In this document: one piece after another, positions 53,781 through 63,414 of the stretch
Layout of the letters: each line of letters begins with the position of its first letter
How positions within the stretch are numbered: position 1 is the stretch's first letter
NCBI GenBank assembly: GCA_963678705.1
Contig: OY783216.1
Coordinates: 15,206,596 to 15,270,595, forward strand
Source: Panorpa germanica
Taxonomy: Eukaryota > Arthropoda > Insecta > Mecoptera > Panorpidae
Direction: 5' to 3'
DNA: 64,000 nucleotides
Position numbers and translations under genes: made by a program
The notes under the pieces: model-generated
The model's input: the letters and a program-made list of their open reading frames with translations, nothing else
The model's database searches: none
Told to the model about the DNA's origin: nothing

Positions 53781-54384
53781 GTTGAGTGAGTTTGGACCTA
53801 TGGAGATCTATATAAGCTTGAGGTTGGCTTATCTGCGATCTGTTGGCGGTATCCAAATCTCGGATTGCTCGATTGCATCCAATTCCTTTGATAGCGTAGA
53901 TTGCGCCAAAACACGTCGAAGGACCTTTTTGTTATTAATTGCTTAATAACAATTTTTTATTTTTTTTTTAAGTCAGAAACGCAGCGAAACACTAGTATTT
54001 TACAAAAAACATTTATTATACAAATACACTTGACGAATTACAATAATTGAAACTTAAATGAATCTATAGTTGTATCGATGTTACTGTGATGTAATTCACT
54101 ATTAAAAAATCTTTATAATATTAATTTTATTATAATCTGATTTAATATTAATTATATTTAAATTGTTTTAGATATGTTGACTGTTGAACGTTAGAGTTAA
54201 TAATTAAAAGATGTTTACTGTTCTAGATGCTAGTTAATAATATTTAAGGATGTTTAGAGATGTTTACTGTACGAAGTTTGAGTTAATAATGAATATTTTA
54301 ATAATGATGGAACAGCACATTGATACAAAAGGCGTTTGCCAAGCCAGCTGGTGGCCTTGGAACGGGCTGGTATGCTCGAATACA
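53781..54384. other. Unassigned DNA between G1 and G2
   Basis: No gene. Contains AGATGTTTACTGT twice (54211, 54264) with GAGTTAATAAT nearby, and TCGAATACAATAC twice at 54376-54401. It could be the remainder of another LTR, not shown. Confidence 0.35.
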
Positions 54385-54404
54385 ATACTCGAATACAATA
54401 CTCG

Positions 54405-54952
54405 ATGCTTGCCTTAGCATCTGATGCGGCATGTAAACCCCGAAACTCTCAAACACAGACACTCGCTATAGTGTATGCAGACGAGTCATTACGGGCACAT
54501 GTCGACACAAGCAACAGTCGTAGTCAGAGTTGATAAAAAATGGCGACAGAATGTACATAGGTTGTGCGATGTTGTTATTTGTTAGTTTAAATATTATTAA
54601 CGGGTGTTAATATAATTTAATAAGTGTAACATTGTTATTAGTTGTAACATATGTTAGAGTTATGCAGCAAATGTAATGTTGAATATTAGGTTGTATTATC
54701 ATTATAAAATCATTGTGTTGATAACTATGAACAATTGAAATTGCGTATTACGTGTTAACACGCAAAACACTGTGAAGAGACATTATAATCTAAGTATTGT
54801 ATTTTAACCAAGTGTATTTTGTTGTGAACTTAATTACGATTAATTCGTTTTATTTAGATGTAATTGTATAATTTTGTGTAAATATTAAATAAACTATCAA
54901 TATTCAAATCATGTGTTTGCTCGTAAAAAAGAAACTATATTGTTTGTTATAC
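54405..54952 (+). repeat. G2 5' LTR, left part missing
   Basis: TGCTTGCCTTAGCATCTGAT onward matches the 3' LTR from 57740. The first about 140 bp of the LTR (TGTGGGATTATTTT...) are missing here. Confidence 0.85.
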
Positions 54953-55160
54953 TGCAAATTGATCGTCTCAACGGATAGTTGTAGAAATTACCTACAAATT
55001 GGAGGCTCATATGGGATTGAATAGTTCTAGGCTGCAAATTAGGATCTCAACAGGTGGTTGTATATTCTAACCTGCAAAGCGGAGTCTGAACCGGGATGGT
55101 ATTAGATTCAAAAACTACTAATGTAGATATAAAAACCTACAAATTGGGGGCTCTCAACCG
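54951..55160 (+). repeat. Reiterated primer-site-like motifs in G2 leader
   Basis: The phrase (C)T(G/A)CAAATTGG-GGCTC-AACCGGGAT recurs in degenerate form about five times at 54953, 54995, 55037, 55076 and 55140, the last being closest to the TGGGGGCTC form seen in G1/G3. Spacing is about 40 bp for the first four. No coding. Confidence 0.7.
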
Positions 55161-55303
55161 GGATAAGGGCGAAATCAAAAATATTCAGTTAAGATTATTA
55201 TTAACCTTAGAACCAGACTTATTGATCAACGGGATAAGGGCGAAATCAAAAATATTCAGTTAAGATTATTTTTAACCTTAGAACCAGAACAGTTGACCAG
55301 CGG
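55161..55303 (+). repeat. About 72-bp tandem duplication in G2 leader
   Basis: GGGATAAGGGCGAAATCAAA ... CCTTAGAACCAGA(A/C) occurs twice (about 55160 and 55232) with few differences. Confidence 0.88.
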
Positions 55304-55371
55304 AATCAAAAGGAAAACTTAGTGTACAGTTTGCTCATTAAAGTAATTGTACAGTAGTGAAAATTATAACA

Positions 55372-57432
55372 ATGACACAAGAATTAGACAATTTGTCAGT
55401 GGCAGAGCTACGACAGGAACTTAATTTTGTTGGACTTAGTCAGCGTGGGAATCGTGCTAAATTATTGTCAAGAATGAACTCGTTTAATAGCCGAGTCGGT
55501 GAACAGAATAATAGGTCTGTAAACAATGAAACAGTCAATAAAACTAATTATACATTTTTAGATTTAGAATTGGCTTTACCTAAATATGATGGGCTTAAAA
55601 ATGTTAGATTATGGATTAAACAATTTGATGATTTCTGTGACCAGGCAGAAATAGATACAAAATACAGATATTTGTATGCCAGGAGATTGTTGACTGATAC
55701 AGCAAAACAATTTGTTAATTTCGAAACCAGGATAATAAATTGGGATACATTTAAATCGTATTTGATTGAAGAATTTGATACGAGTTTAAAAAGCGCACAG
55801 GTTCACAAAATGCTTCAACAAAGGGTGAAGAAAACAGGTGAAAGTATTTGTCAATATGTGTATGATATTTTAGATATAGCTCGACAAGCAGACTTCGAAG
55901 AAGCAGCTATTATGGATTATATCATAGCAGACATTCGCGACAGTGCAGCTAACAAAGTAATACTTTATGGAGCTAAGAATATTGGACAACTTAGACGTAA
56001 GCTGGAACAATATGAAAAAATGAAAATAGATACCCAGGACTATGATAGGAGATCTAGGCCAGGTACCAAAACAAAAGTTGAGACAACAGGTGAGAAGATT
56101 AAATGTTTTAATTGTGGTTCGTTATCACACTCATCTAAAGTGTGTCCTGATAAAGACAAGGGTTATAAATGTTTTAATTGTGGTAATTATGGACATGTTA
56201 GTCGAAACTGTAATACTAAAATAAAAACTGTTGAAGCGGAGCATAATGTTATGAAAGTAGAAATGATAAAATCAATTTGTGTTAATAACAGGAGTAATGT
56301 AAACGCTTTAATCGATACTGGCAGTGATTTATCAGCAGTGCGCGAAGATTATTTTAAAACATTAAAGAATGTTAAATTAAATGACTCTGAAATAACAATA
56401 CGTGGTTTGTCAAACTCTAGAGTAAATTCTTTAGGTAGAATTGAATTGGACATTGAAATTGATTCAGAACTTTACGTAGGTTATTTTGAAGTGTTACCAT
56501 CACATGCAATGCATATGAACATGGTGATAGGATTGGACATTATAGCTAAAGCTAAAGTAGTTATTGATAAAACAGGTGTTAAATTTCATAAACTTTATAA
56601 CGATAAAGATGAAAATGAAAGTGAGGTTAAACAATTAATGACAATGAAAATAGATTATGGTGATAAAGAAAGTGATCTAGACTTATCTCATATAAACGAT
56701 AAAATTGTTGTTAATAAAATACCCGAGTCAGTGGACAATGACAAACGAAAAGAGTTACGCAACTCTAAAAGTGAAAAGACAATTATATTGAAAATTGATA
56801 CTCCTATATTTTCCAGACCGCATAGACTACCACCTGCAGATCGACTAGTTGTTGTAGAGCAGCTGGGTGAAGGGTTAGAAAAGGATATCATACAGGCAGC
56901 CCAGGAAATGAACGTCCTAGCTTGTGCAATGAAACAAGGCAATGTTCGTCACTCTAAGGATAAGGTAAAAGCAGTCAAGCATTTTCCGAAGCCGAAGATG
57001 AGGAAACAAGGCAATGTTCGTCCTCCTGAGGATAAGGTCAACGCAGCTAAGCATTTTCCGAAGCCGAAGAAGACGCAACAAGCAAAGAATTATACAAGGA
57101 AGTGTATAACAGAAAATGAATTGAAGATTAAGGTTAAAATGAAAACCAAACAAGACACTGTTCGTTCCTCGAAGGATAAGGACAAAGCCGTTAAGCATTT
57201 TCCGAAGCCGAAGAAGACGATACAAGCAGAAGAAATACAAAATGAGTTTGTAGAAAAACGCAAGAAGCTGAGAGAAGAGGATAAAGGAAATATTCTAAAA
57301 GTTCAGCAAGAATACAGGACTAGCTACGGTAGAAAATGTAAAACGACAAGCAAAAAGTGTAGACATATTCTCGTTAAAGTAAATGCTTTTACAAAGTTTG
57401 TTTGGTTGTTACCTACTAAAGCAACAAAATAA
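55372..57432 (+). CDS. G2 Gag-protease with scrambled integrase tail
   Basis: 686-codon open frame from ATG 55372. SAP-like start; Gag; CCHC knuckles C-F-N-C-G-S-L-S-H-S-S-K-V-C and C-F-N-C-G-N-Y-G-H-V-S-R-N-C; protease A-L-I-D-T-G-S-D with G-L-D-I-I nearby. RT, RNase H and the integrase catalytic residues are absent. After L-P-P-A-D-R-L the protein has three copies of a basic K-D-K-x-K-A-x-K-H-F-P-K-P-K unit (56950-57000, 57030-57071, 57175-57216). Between and after them are integrase fragments out of order: E-I-Q-N-E-F-V ... R-K-C-K, normally C-terminal, precedes H-I-L-V-K-V-N-A-F-T-K-F-V-W, normally in the core. The frame is open throughout, so a Gag-protease-basic-tail protein could be made. 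Confidence 0.82.
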   Translation: MTQELDNLSVAELRQELNFVGLSQRGNRAKLLSRMNSFNSRVGEQNNRSVNNETVNKTNYTFLDLELALPKYDGLKNVRLWIKQFDDFCDQAEIDTKYRYLYARRLLTDTAKQFVNFETRIINWDTFKSYLIEEFDTSLKSAQVHKMLQQRVKKTGESICQYVYDILDIARQADFEEAAIMDYIIADIRDSAANKVILYGAKNIGQLRRKLEQYEKMKIDTQDYDRRSRPGTKTKVETTGEKIKCFNCGSLSHSSKVCPDKDKGYKCFNCGNYGHVSRNCNTKIKTVEAEHNVMKVEMIKSICVNNRSNVNALIDTGSDLSAVREDYFKTLKNVKLNDSEITIRGLSNSRVNSLGRIELDIEIDSELYVGYFEVLPSHAMHMNMVIGLDIIAKAKVVIDKTGVKFHKLYNDKDENESEVKQLMTMKIDYGDKESDLDLSHINDKIVVNKIPESVDNDKRKELRNSKSEKTIILKIDTPIFSRPHRLPPADRLVVVEQLGEGLEKDIIQAAQEMNVLACAMKQGNVRHSKDKVKAVKHFPKPKMRKQGNVRPPEDKVNAAKHFPKPKKTQQAKNYTRKCITENELKIKVKMKTKQDTVRSSKDKDKAVKHFPKPKKTIQAEEIQNEFVEKRKKLREEDKGNILKVQQEYRTSYGRKCKTTSKKCRHILVKVNAFTKFVWLLPTKATK

Positions 57433-57602
57433 CGAACGACCATACAAAATAACGAAAATTAAAGGAAATTATCGTTATGACGTGGAGAAAGCAGGAGAGT
57501 GTGAAGGGCCAGACAGGACTTCTACATCAGCAGACAAGATGACATCTTGGGCAAGGATGATTATAGCAACTGAGGACAGTTACTAGTCAGGAGAGGCCGA
57601 GA
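57433..57602 (+). pseudogene. G2 integrase C-terminal fragment and 3' end
   Basis: R-P-Y-K-I-T-K-I-K-G and R-Y-D-V-E-K-A-G, the chromo-like C-terminal part of the family's integrase, in a frame other than the main ORF. A purine-rich stretch (GGAGAGGCCGAGA) stands before the LTR start at 57603. Confidence 0.75.
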
Positions 57603-58366
57603 TGTGGGATTATTTTTTAAGATTAGTTTTAAGCGTAAATATAATTAGTTTTAAGAAATAGAAATATAAAGTAACCTGTAAATTAGGTTAAGAACTTGAA
57701 TAATATTAGGGTAATATTATAAAGTACTCTCGACACCAGATGCTTACCTTAGCATCTGATGCGGCATGTAAACCCCGAAACTCTCAAACACAGACACTCG
57801 CTATAGTGTATGCAGACGAGTCATTACGGGCACATGTCGACACAAGCAACAGTCGTAGTCAGAGTTGATAAAAAATGGCGACAGAATGTACATAGGTTGT
57901 GCGATGTTGTTATTTGTTAGTTTAAATATTATTAACGGGTGTTAATATAATTTAATAAGTGTAACATTGTTATTAGTTGTAACATATGTTAGAGTTATGC
58001 AGCAAATGTAATGTTGAATATTAGGTTGTATTATCATTATAAAATCATTGTGTTGATAACTATGAACAATGGAAATTGCGTATTACGTGTTAACACGCAA
58101 AACACTGTGAAGAGACATTATAATCTAAGTATTGTATTTTAACCAAGTGTATTTTGTTGTGAACTTAATTACGATTAATTCGCTTTATTTAAATGTAATT
58201 GTATAATTTTGTGTAAATATTAAATGAACTATCAATATTCAAATCATGTGTTTGCTCGTATAAAAGAAACTATATTGTTATGTTATACTGCAAATTGATC
58301 GTCTCAACGGAAAGTTGTAGAAATTACCTACAAATTGGAGGCTCATATGAGATTGAATAGTTCAAA
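57603..58366 (+). repeat. G2 3' LTR followed by a leader stub
   Basis: TGTGGGATTATTTTTTAAG at 57603 to about 58288, then CTGCAAATTGATCGTCTC and the next repeat as in the 5' leader, cut at 58366 and joined to the end of the G3 LTR (AATAATTAATTAAACTT). An LTR followed by leader means this was once the 5' LTR of a further copy. Confidence 0.8.
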
Positions 58367-58415
58367 TAATTAATTAAACTTTATTTTTAATAAGCTAAAT
58401 TGTAAATGGGGGCTC

Positions 58416-58920
58416 AACTAAGGATTAAAATAACATCAAAACAGCTAAAACCACAGCTGGTAATCTAGCTAACACCCACTAAGGTGTAAGGTAGACCCAC
58501 AATTGGAAACGTCAACCAGGATAAGTTAATTGTCACCCCACGCTTGAGGGCGTTAACCGGGATAAAGGAAAAACCAAGTTTATTCCGTCAAGAATATTTT
58601 TAACCTTTGAACCAGAACTATTGACCAACAGATAAGGAAACAAGCTTATTCAGTCAAGAATAATCTTAACTTCCAGGTGCATACAATTTACTCGTCAAAG
58701 TTATTGCACTTCAATCTGTAACAGTGACAATTAAAACAATGGTAAAGGAAAAACCAAGTATATTATGTCAAGAATACTCTTAACCTTTGGACCAGAACTA
58801 TTGACCAACAGATAAGGAAACCTAGTTTATTCAGTCAAGAATACTCTTAACTTCCAGGTACGTACAATTTACTCGTTAAAATAATTGCACTTCAATCTGT
58901 TAGCAGTGATAAATATAACA
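58416..58920 (+). other. G3 primer-binding-like site and leader
   Basis: TGGGGGCTCAACTAAGG near 58407 and the leader with its roughly 200-bp internal duplication in the longer form: AAACCTAGTTTATTCAGTCA, missing from G1, is present at about 58828. Confidence 0.65.
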
Positions 58921-61683
58921 ATGATGGAGGAATTAAACAACTTATTAGTAGCAAAATTACGTCAAGAACTTAGCTTCGTTGGTTTAAGTCAACGTGGAAA
59001 TCGTGCTGAATTATTAACGAGAATGAACTCGTATAATAGCAAAGTTGGAGAACAGAATAGCAGGTCTGTAAACAATGAAACAGTAAATAAACTAATTATA
59101 CGTTTTTAGATTTAGAATTGGCTTTACCTAAATATGATGGACTTAAAAATGTCAAATTATGGATCAAACAATTTGATGATTTCTGTGACCAGGCGGAAAT
59201 AGATACAAATTACAGATATTTGTATGCCAGGAGATTGTTAACTGATACCGCAAAACAATTTGTCAATTTTGAAACTAGGATACAAAACTGGGATACATTT
59301 AAATTGTTTTTAATCGATGAGTTCGATACGAGTTAAAATAGAGCACAGGTGCACAAAATGCTTCAGCAAAGGTTTAAGAATCCAGAGAAAAGTTTTCGTC
59401 AATATGTTTATGATATTTTAGACATAGCCCGACAAGCAGATGTCGAAGAAGCAGCTATTATAAATTATATTATAGCAGGTATTCGTGACAGTACAGCTAA
59501 TAAAGTGATACTGTATGGAGCTGAGAATATTGGGCAACTTAGACGTAAGCTTGAACAATATGAAAAAATGAAAATGGATAGTCAGGACTATGATAGGAGA
59601 TTAAGGTCAGGTACCAAAACAAAAACTGAGACAACAGGTAAGAAGATTAAATGTTTAAATTGTGGTTCGTTATCACACTCATCTAAATTGTGTCCAGATA
59701 AAGACAAGGGCTATAAATGTTTTACTTGTGGTAATTATGGACATGTTAGTCGAAACTGTAAAACTAAAATAAATACTGTTAAATTAAAGCATAATATTAT
59801 AAAAGTGAAAATAATAAAATCAATTTGTGTTAATCAAAGCAGTAATGTAAACGCTTTAATAGATACTGGTAGTGATTTATCCGCAGTGCGCGAAGACTAT
59901 TTTAAAACATTAAGGAATGTTAAATTATATGACTGTTATAACAATACGCGGTTTGTTAAACTCTTGAGTAAATTCTTTAGGTAGAATAAAATTGGACATT
60001 GAAATTGATTCAGAACATTACGCTAGTTATTTTAAAGTGTTACCATCACAGGCGATGCATATGAACATGGTGATAGGTTTGGACATTATAGCTAAAGCTA
60101 GAGTGATTATTGATAACACGGGTGTAAAATTTCATAAACTTTATAACGATAAATATGAAAATGAAAGTGAAGTTAAAGAATTATTGACATTAAAAATAGA
60201 CAATAGTGATAAAGAAAGTGAACTAGACTTATCTCATATAAACGATAAAAATGTTGTTAGTAAAATACACGAGTTAGTGGACAATGACAAACGAAAAGAA
60301 ATACTCAACTCTGAAAGTGAAAAAATAATTAAATTGAAAAATGATACTTCCATATTTTCTAGGCCACTTAAACTACCACCTGCAGATCGACTAGATGTTC
60401 AAGAGCAGCTGGATGAAGGGTTAGAAAAGGATGTCATACAGGCAGCCCAGGAAATGAACGACATAGGTTATGTAATTAAACAAGGCACTGTTCGTTCCTC
60501 TAAGGATAAGGTCAAAGCCGTCAAGCATTTTCCGAAGCCGAAGAAGACAATACAACTAAAGAATTATGCAGGAAAGTATTTAATAGAAAATGAATTATTA
60601 TACAGGTTAAAAGACGATCAAAAGCTGTTAGTAGTACCAAGTAACATGCAAGCAGAAATAATATATAAAGCACAGGACATAGGACATTGTGGCTTGAATA
60701 AATGTCAAGAAATAATTAACAGAGAATTTAGGATCAATGAATTAGCTGAAAAGATTAACAACTGTATAGATAATTGCATAGAATGTGTACTGGCAACCAG
60801 AAAAGTAGGTAAAGTAGAAAGATACTTAAACTCTATACCTAAGGTAGGATTACCTTTAGACACATAGCATATAGACCATTTAGGACCTTTACAAACAACA
60901 AGCAAAAAGTATAAACATATTCTCGTTATAGTTGATGCTTTTACAAAATTTGTTTGGTTGTTTCCTAATAAATCAACAGGCACTAATGAAGTATTACAGA
61001 AATTAAAAGTGATAGCAGAAGTATTCGGAAACCCAAGGAGGTTAATTTCTGACAGGGGTACAGCTTTTACTTCAACAGATCTCAAGGATTATTGTACTGC
61101 AGAAAACATTCAACATGTGTTAATAACTACAGGAGTACCAAGGGGTAATGGCCAGGTTAAACGAATAAATGGAATTATTGTACCTGTGTTAACAAATTTA
61201 GCCCTAACAGATCCTAGTAAGTGGTATTTACATGTAAGTAAACTACAGTTAATGCTAAACAGTACTTATCAAAGAGGTATTAAAATGACACCATTTGAAT
61301 TGATAATTGGGGTTAAAATGATAACCAAACAAGTCATAAAAATAATAGATTTGATTACAGAAAAAATACAAAATGAGTTTGTAGATAAACGTGAGAAGCT
61401 GAGAGAAGAGGCTAAAGGAAATATTCTAAATATTCAGCAAGAAAATAGGACTAGCTACAATAGGAAATGTAAAGCACCAAGAAAGTATACACTGAACAGT
61501 TTAGTGGCTATACAACATACACAATTTACAACAGGAGCTAAAGTTAAAGCTAAATTTTTAGGACCATACAAAATAACGAAATTTAAAGGCAATGATCGTT
61601 ATGACGTGGAGAAAGCAGGAGAGTGTGAAGGACCAATAAGGACTTCTACATCAGCAGATATGATGAAACCATGGGCAGGATGA
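58921..61683 (+). pseudogene. G3 Gag-protease-integrase, RT/RNase H absent
   Basis: Same layout as G1: SAP-like start at ATG 58921, CCHC knuckles, protease with intact A-L-I-D-T-G-S-D (about 59860), direct jump from RT entry to K-H-F-P-K-P-K, then integrase. Integrase zinc site and Asp in L-I-S-D-R-G are present, but the third catalytic position reads G-Q-V-K-R, Lys instead of Glu (about 61155). Lesions: 1-bp loss in an A-run near 59089, TAA 59334-59336, the 2-bp loss near 59935 shared with G1, TAG 60865-60867. Not functional. Confidence 0.88.
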
Positions 61684-61724
61684 TTGTAGCAACTGAGGAC
61701 AGTTACTAGTCAGGATAGGCCGAA

Positions 61725-62175
61725 TGTGGGATATAATTTAGGATTAGATATAATTAGTTTGTAAAAAATAATAATTATAAAGAACTCTACAAAATAGGTT
61801 AGGAACATTGCTAATATTAAGTTATATTTAAATGTTTAAATGTAAATGTTTTGAAACGACTTGTGGACCCCGTTCACTTGACAAGTCGCTTGCTACGACA
61901 AGCAGATGCATGGTCAGCGCGAGGAGATTGTTAAAAATGGCGATAGTAGTAACATACACAGTTTGTATGACAGTCATTGGTAAGTTCGGGAAATGTAGTA
62001 TTAACTAGTTGTTAATAACATTAAGAATTAGAATCCGTTTAACAATGTTACTAGTTGTAATATTTGTTGTTTGATAATATTGTTGTGAACTATTTTTATA
62101 TATGTGACTTATTTTTGTAATATAATTTCTTTGAGAAATAATTAATTGAACTTTATTTTTAATAAGCTAAATTGT
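61725..62175 (+). repeat. G1/G3-type LTR, complete
   Basis: TGTGGGATATAATTTAGG to AAGCTAAATTGT, about 451 bp. Reference copy for the truncated LTRs at 49951, 53448 and 58367. A purine-rich GGATAGGCCGAA precedes it. Confidence 0.82.
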
Positions 62176-62312
62176 AAATGGGTGCTCAACTAAGGATTTA
62201 AATAACATCAAAACAGCTAAAACCACAGCTGGTAATCTAGCTAACACCCACTAAGGTGTAAGGTAGACCCACAATTGGAAACGTCAACCAGGATAGGTTT
62301 ATTGTCACCCCA
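62176..62312 (+). repeat. Gypsy leader stub after G3
   Basis: TGGGTGCTCAACTAAGG and the following leader as in G1/G3 until ATTGTCACCCCA at 62312, where BEL sequence starts. Shows a further gypsy copy once began here. Confidence 0.8.
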
Positions 62313-62508
62313 CATACATTTATATACATTCATTATTATTAATTATTAGAATAAGTGTATAATTGTGTAATTCTGTTGGGATTTACGACTCCAAAGTGTA
62401 ATTTTGTATGAAATAAATATACGTTTAAATACATATTGAGTTTACGAACTTCAAAACACTTGCTGACTATTTACGGTGAAATACTCGGGCACAACATTCG
62501 CCCAAACA
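62313..62508 (+). repeat. BEL-2 5' LTR, at least R/U5
   Basis: Ends ...GCCCAAACA at 62508, two bases before the primer site. AATAAA near 62412 may be the polyadenylation signal. The U3 start is not clear; the LTR may be truncated at 62313. Confidence 0.5.
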
Positions 62509-62510
62509 TT

Positions 62511-62526
62511 TGGTCCTTCGAGCCAA
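62511..62526 (+). promoter_or_regulatory. BEL-2 primer-binding site
   Basis: TGGTCCTTCGAGCCAA, differing at few positions from the primer site of the first BEL (5946). Confidence 0.7.
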
Positions 62527-63414
62527 ATCTCTTACAGTCGCGAGAAGCAATCGTGCATGGAATACCTGCAATTATCTACAGTGAAGAATTTAAAGTTTTG
62601 AGTTATACAAACACTGGAAAAATGGTCAGAGGAGGCGCACCTGAGCAAACACGTGCAACAACGGTTAGTGTCCATTCCTTAAAAAATTCTCCATATCCTA
62701 TTACAATATTGCTTTGTTTTACTTCTAAAATATATTTGTGCATTTTTTATGCTATAAAATTATAGCAAAGATTGTTATTTTGTGTATATTGTTTGATTTG
62801 TTAGTCTTTCAAATTGTTGGTTTAGGAGGGCACAGCTAATGTCCATATTTAGTAAATATTTCTTATGCGTTGGTAAATAATCGATATTAAAAGCCACCGG
62901 GAATATTTCATTGATTAAAATATTTCTTTTGAGTTGGTAAAATATTACATATTAAAAGCCACCGGGATTGTTTCTAAATTACGACAACATTTAAACACGT
63001 GGTAATATTTGTTCTGCATATTTGTTGTTAAGCGATATCGCATTTAAAACATCAGTACAATTACGGTCCTGTCTAGACCTTTTTCTATGGCCATGCGGTA
63101 TTGAGTTATGTTTCATGAAATACCTGATTGAACGTACCCATGGGGTTTTATATAGTATGAGACCTTTTAACTGAACATCTGAACATTTTGTTATACCGCA
63201 TAATATTTACATGTGGTTCTGGATACTTTCTACAATATTCACCAGATCACATTTTATATTACTTATTCACATTTTTATATTATATTTTTAAAAATACTTT
63301 ATTGGTATTTTAAAAAAGAGAGTATCCATTCACTCCATATTGCTTAAACAATTTTATATTCGCATCAGAATCAAATTATAATTTCTAATTTAAACTAATT
63401 ACAAAGATTCAATA
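62527..63414 (+). other. BEL-2 leader
   Basis: Non-coding. TATTAAAAGCCACCGGGA occurs twice (about 62886 and 62951), each after an ATTTCTT...GTTGGTAAA phrase. A 109-codon frame at 62436-62765 has no recognisable domain and overlaps LTR and leader; I do not call it a gene. Confidence 0.5.

Larger units (their letters stand above)
54385..58366 (+). mobile_element. Ty3/gypsy copy G2, rearranged, non-autonomous
   Basis: 5' LTR fragment (about 54405-54952), a leader with repeated primer-site-like motifs, one long ORF (55372-57432), a short C-terminal piece, 3' LTR (57603 to about 58288) and then about 78 bp of leader again, cut at 58366 where G3 begins. The LTR differs in sequence from that of G1/G3, so G2 is a sister subfamily. 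Over 54405-54952 the two LTRs differ at only a few bases, so it is young. Confidence 0.87.
58367..62312 (+). mobile_element. Ty3/gypsy copy G3, non-autonomous
   Basis: Only the last 50 bp of the 5' LTR remain (58367 to about 58415). Leader, coding region, complete 3' LTR (61725 to about 62175) and then about 135 bp of leader again to 62312. Shares with G1 the RT/RNase H deletion and the protease-region frameshift, but has its own point lesions. Confidence 0.88.

Noticed and set aside
62436..62765. 109-codon ORF spanning the BEL-2 LTR and leader
   Set aside because: It crosses the LTR end and primer site, starts at a non-ATG codon and has no recognisable domain.
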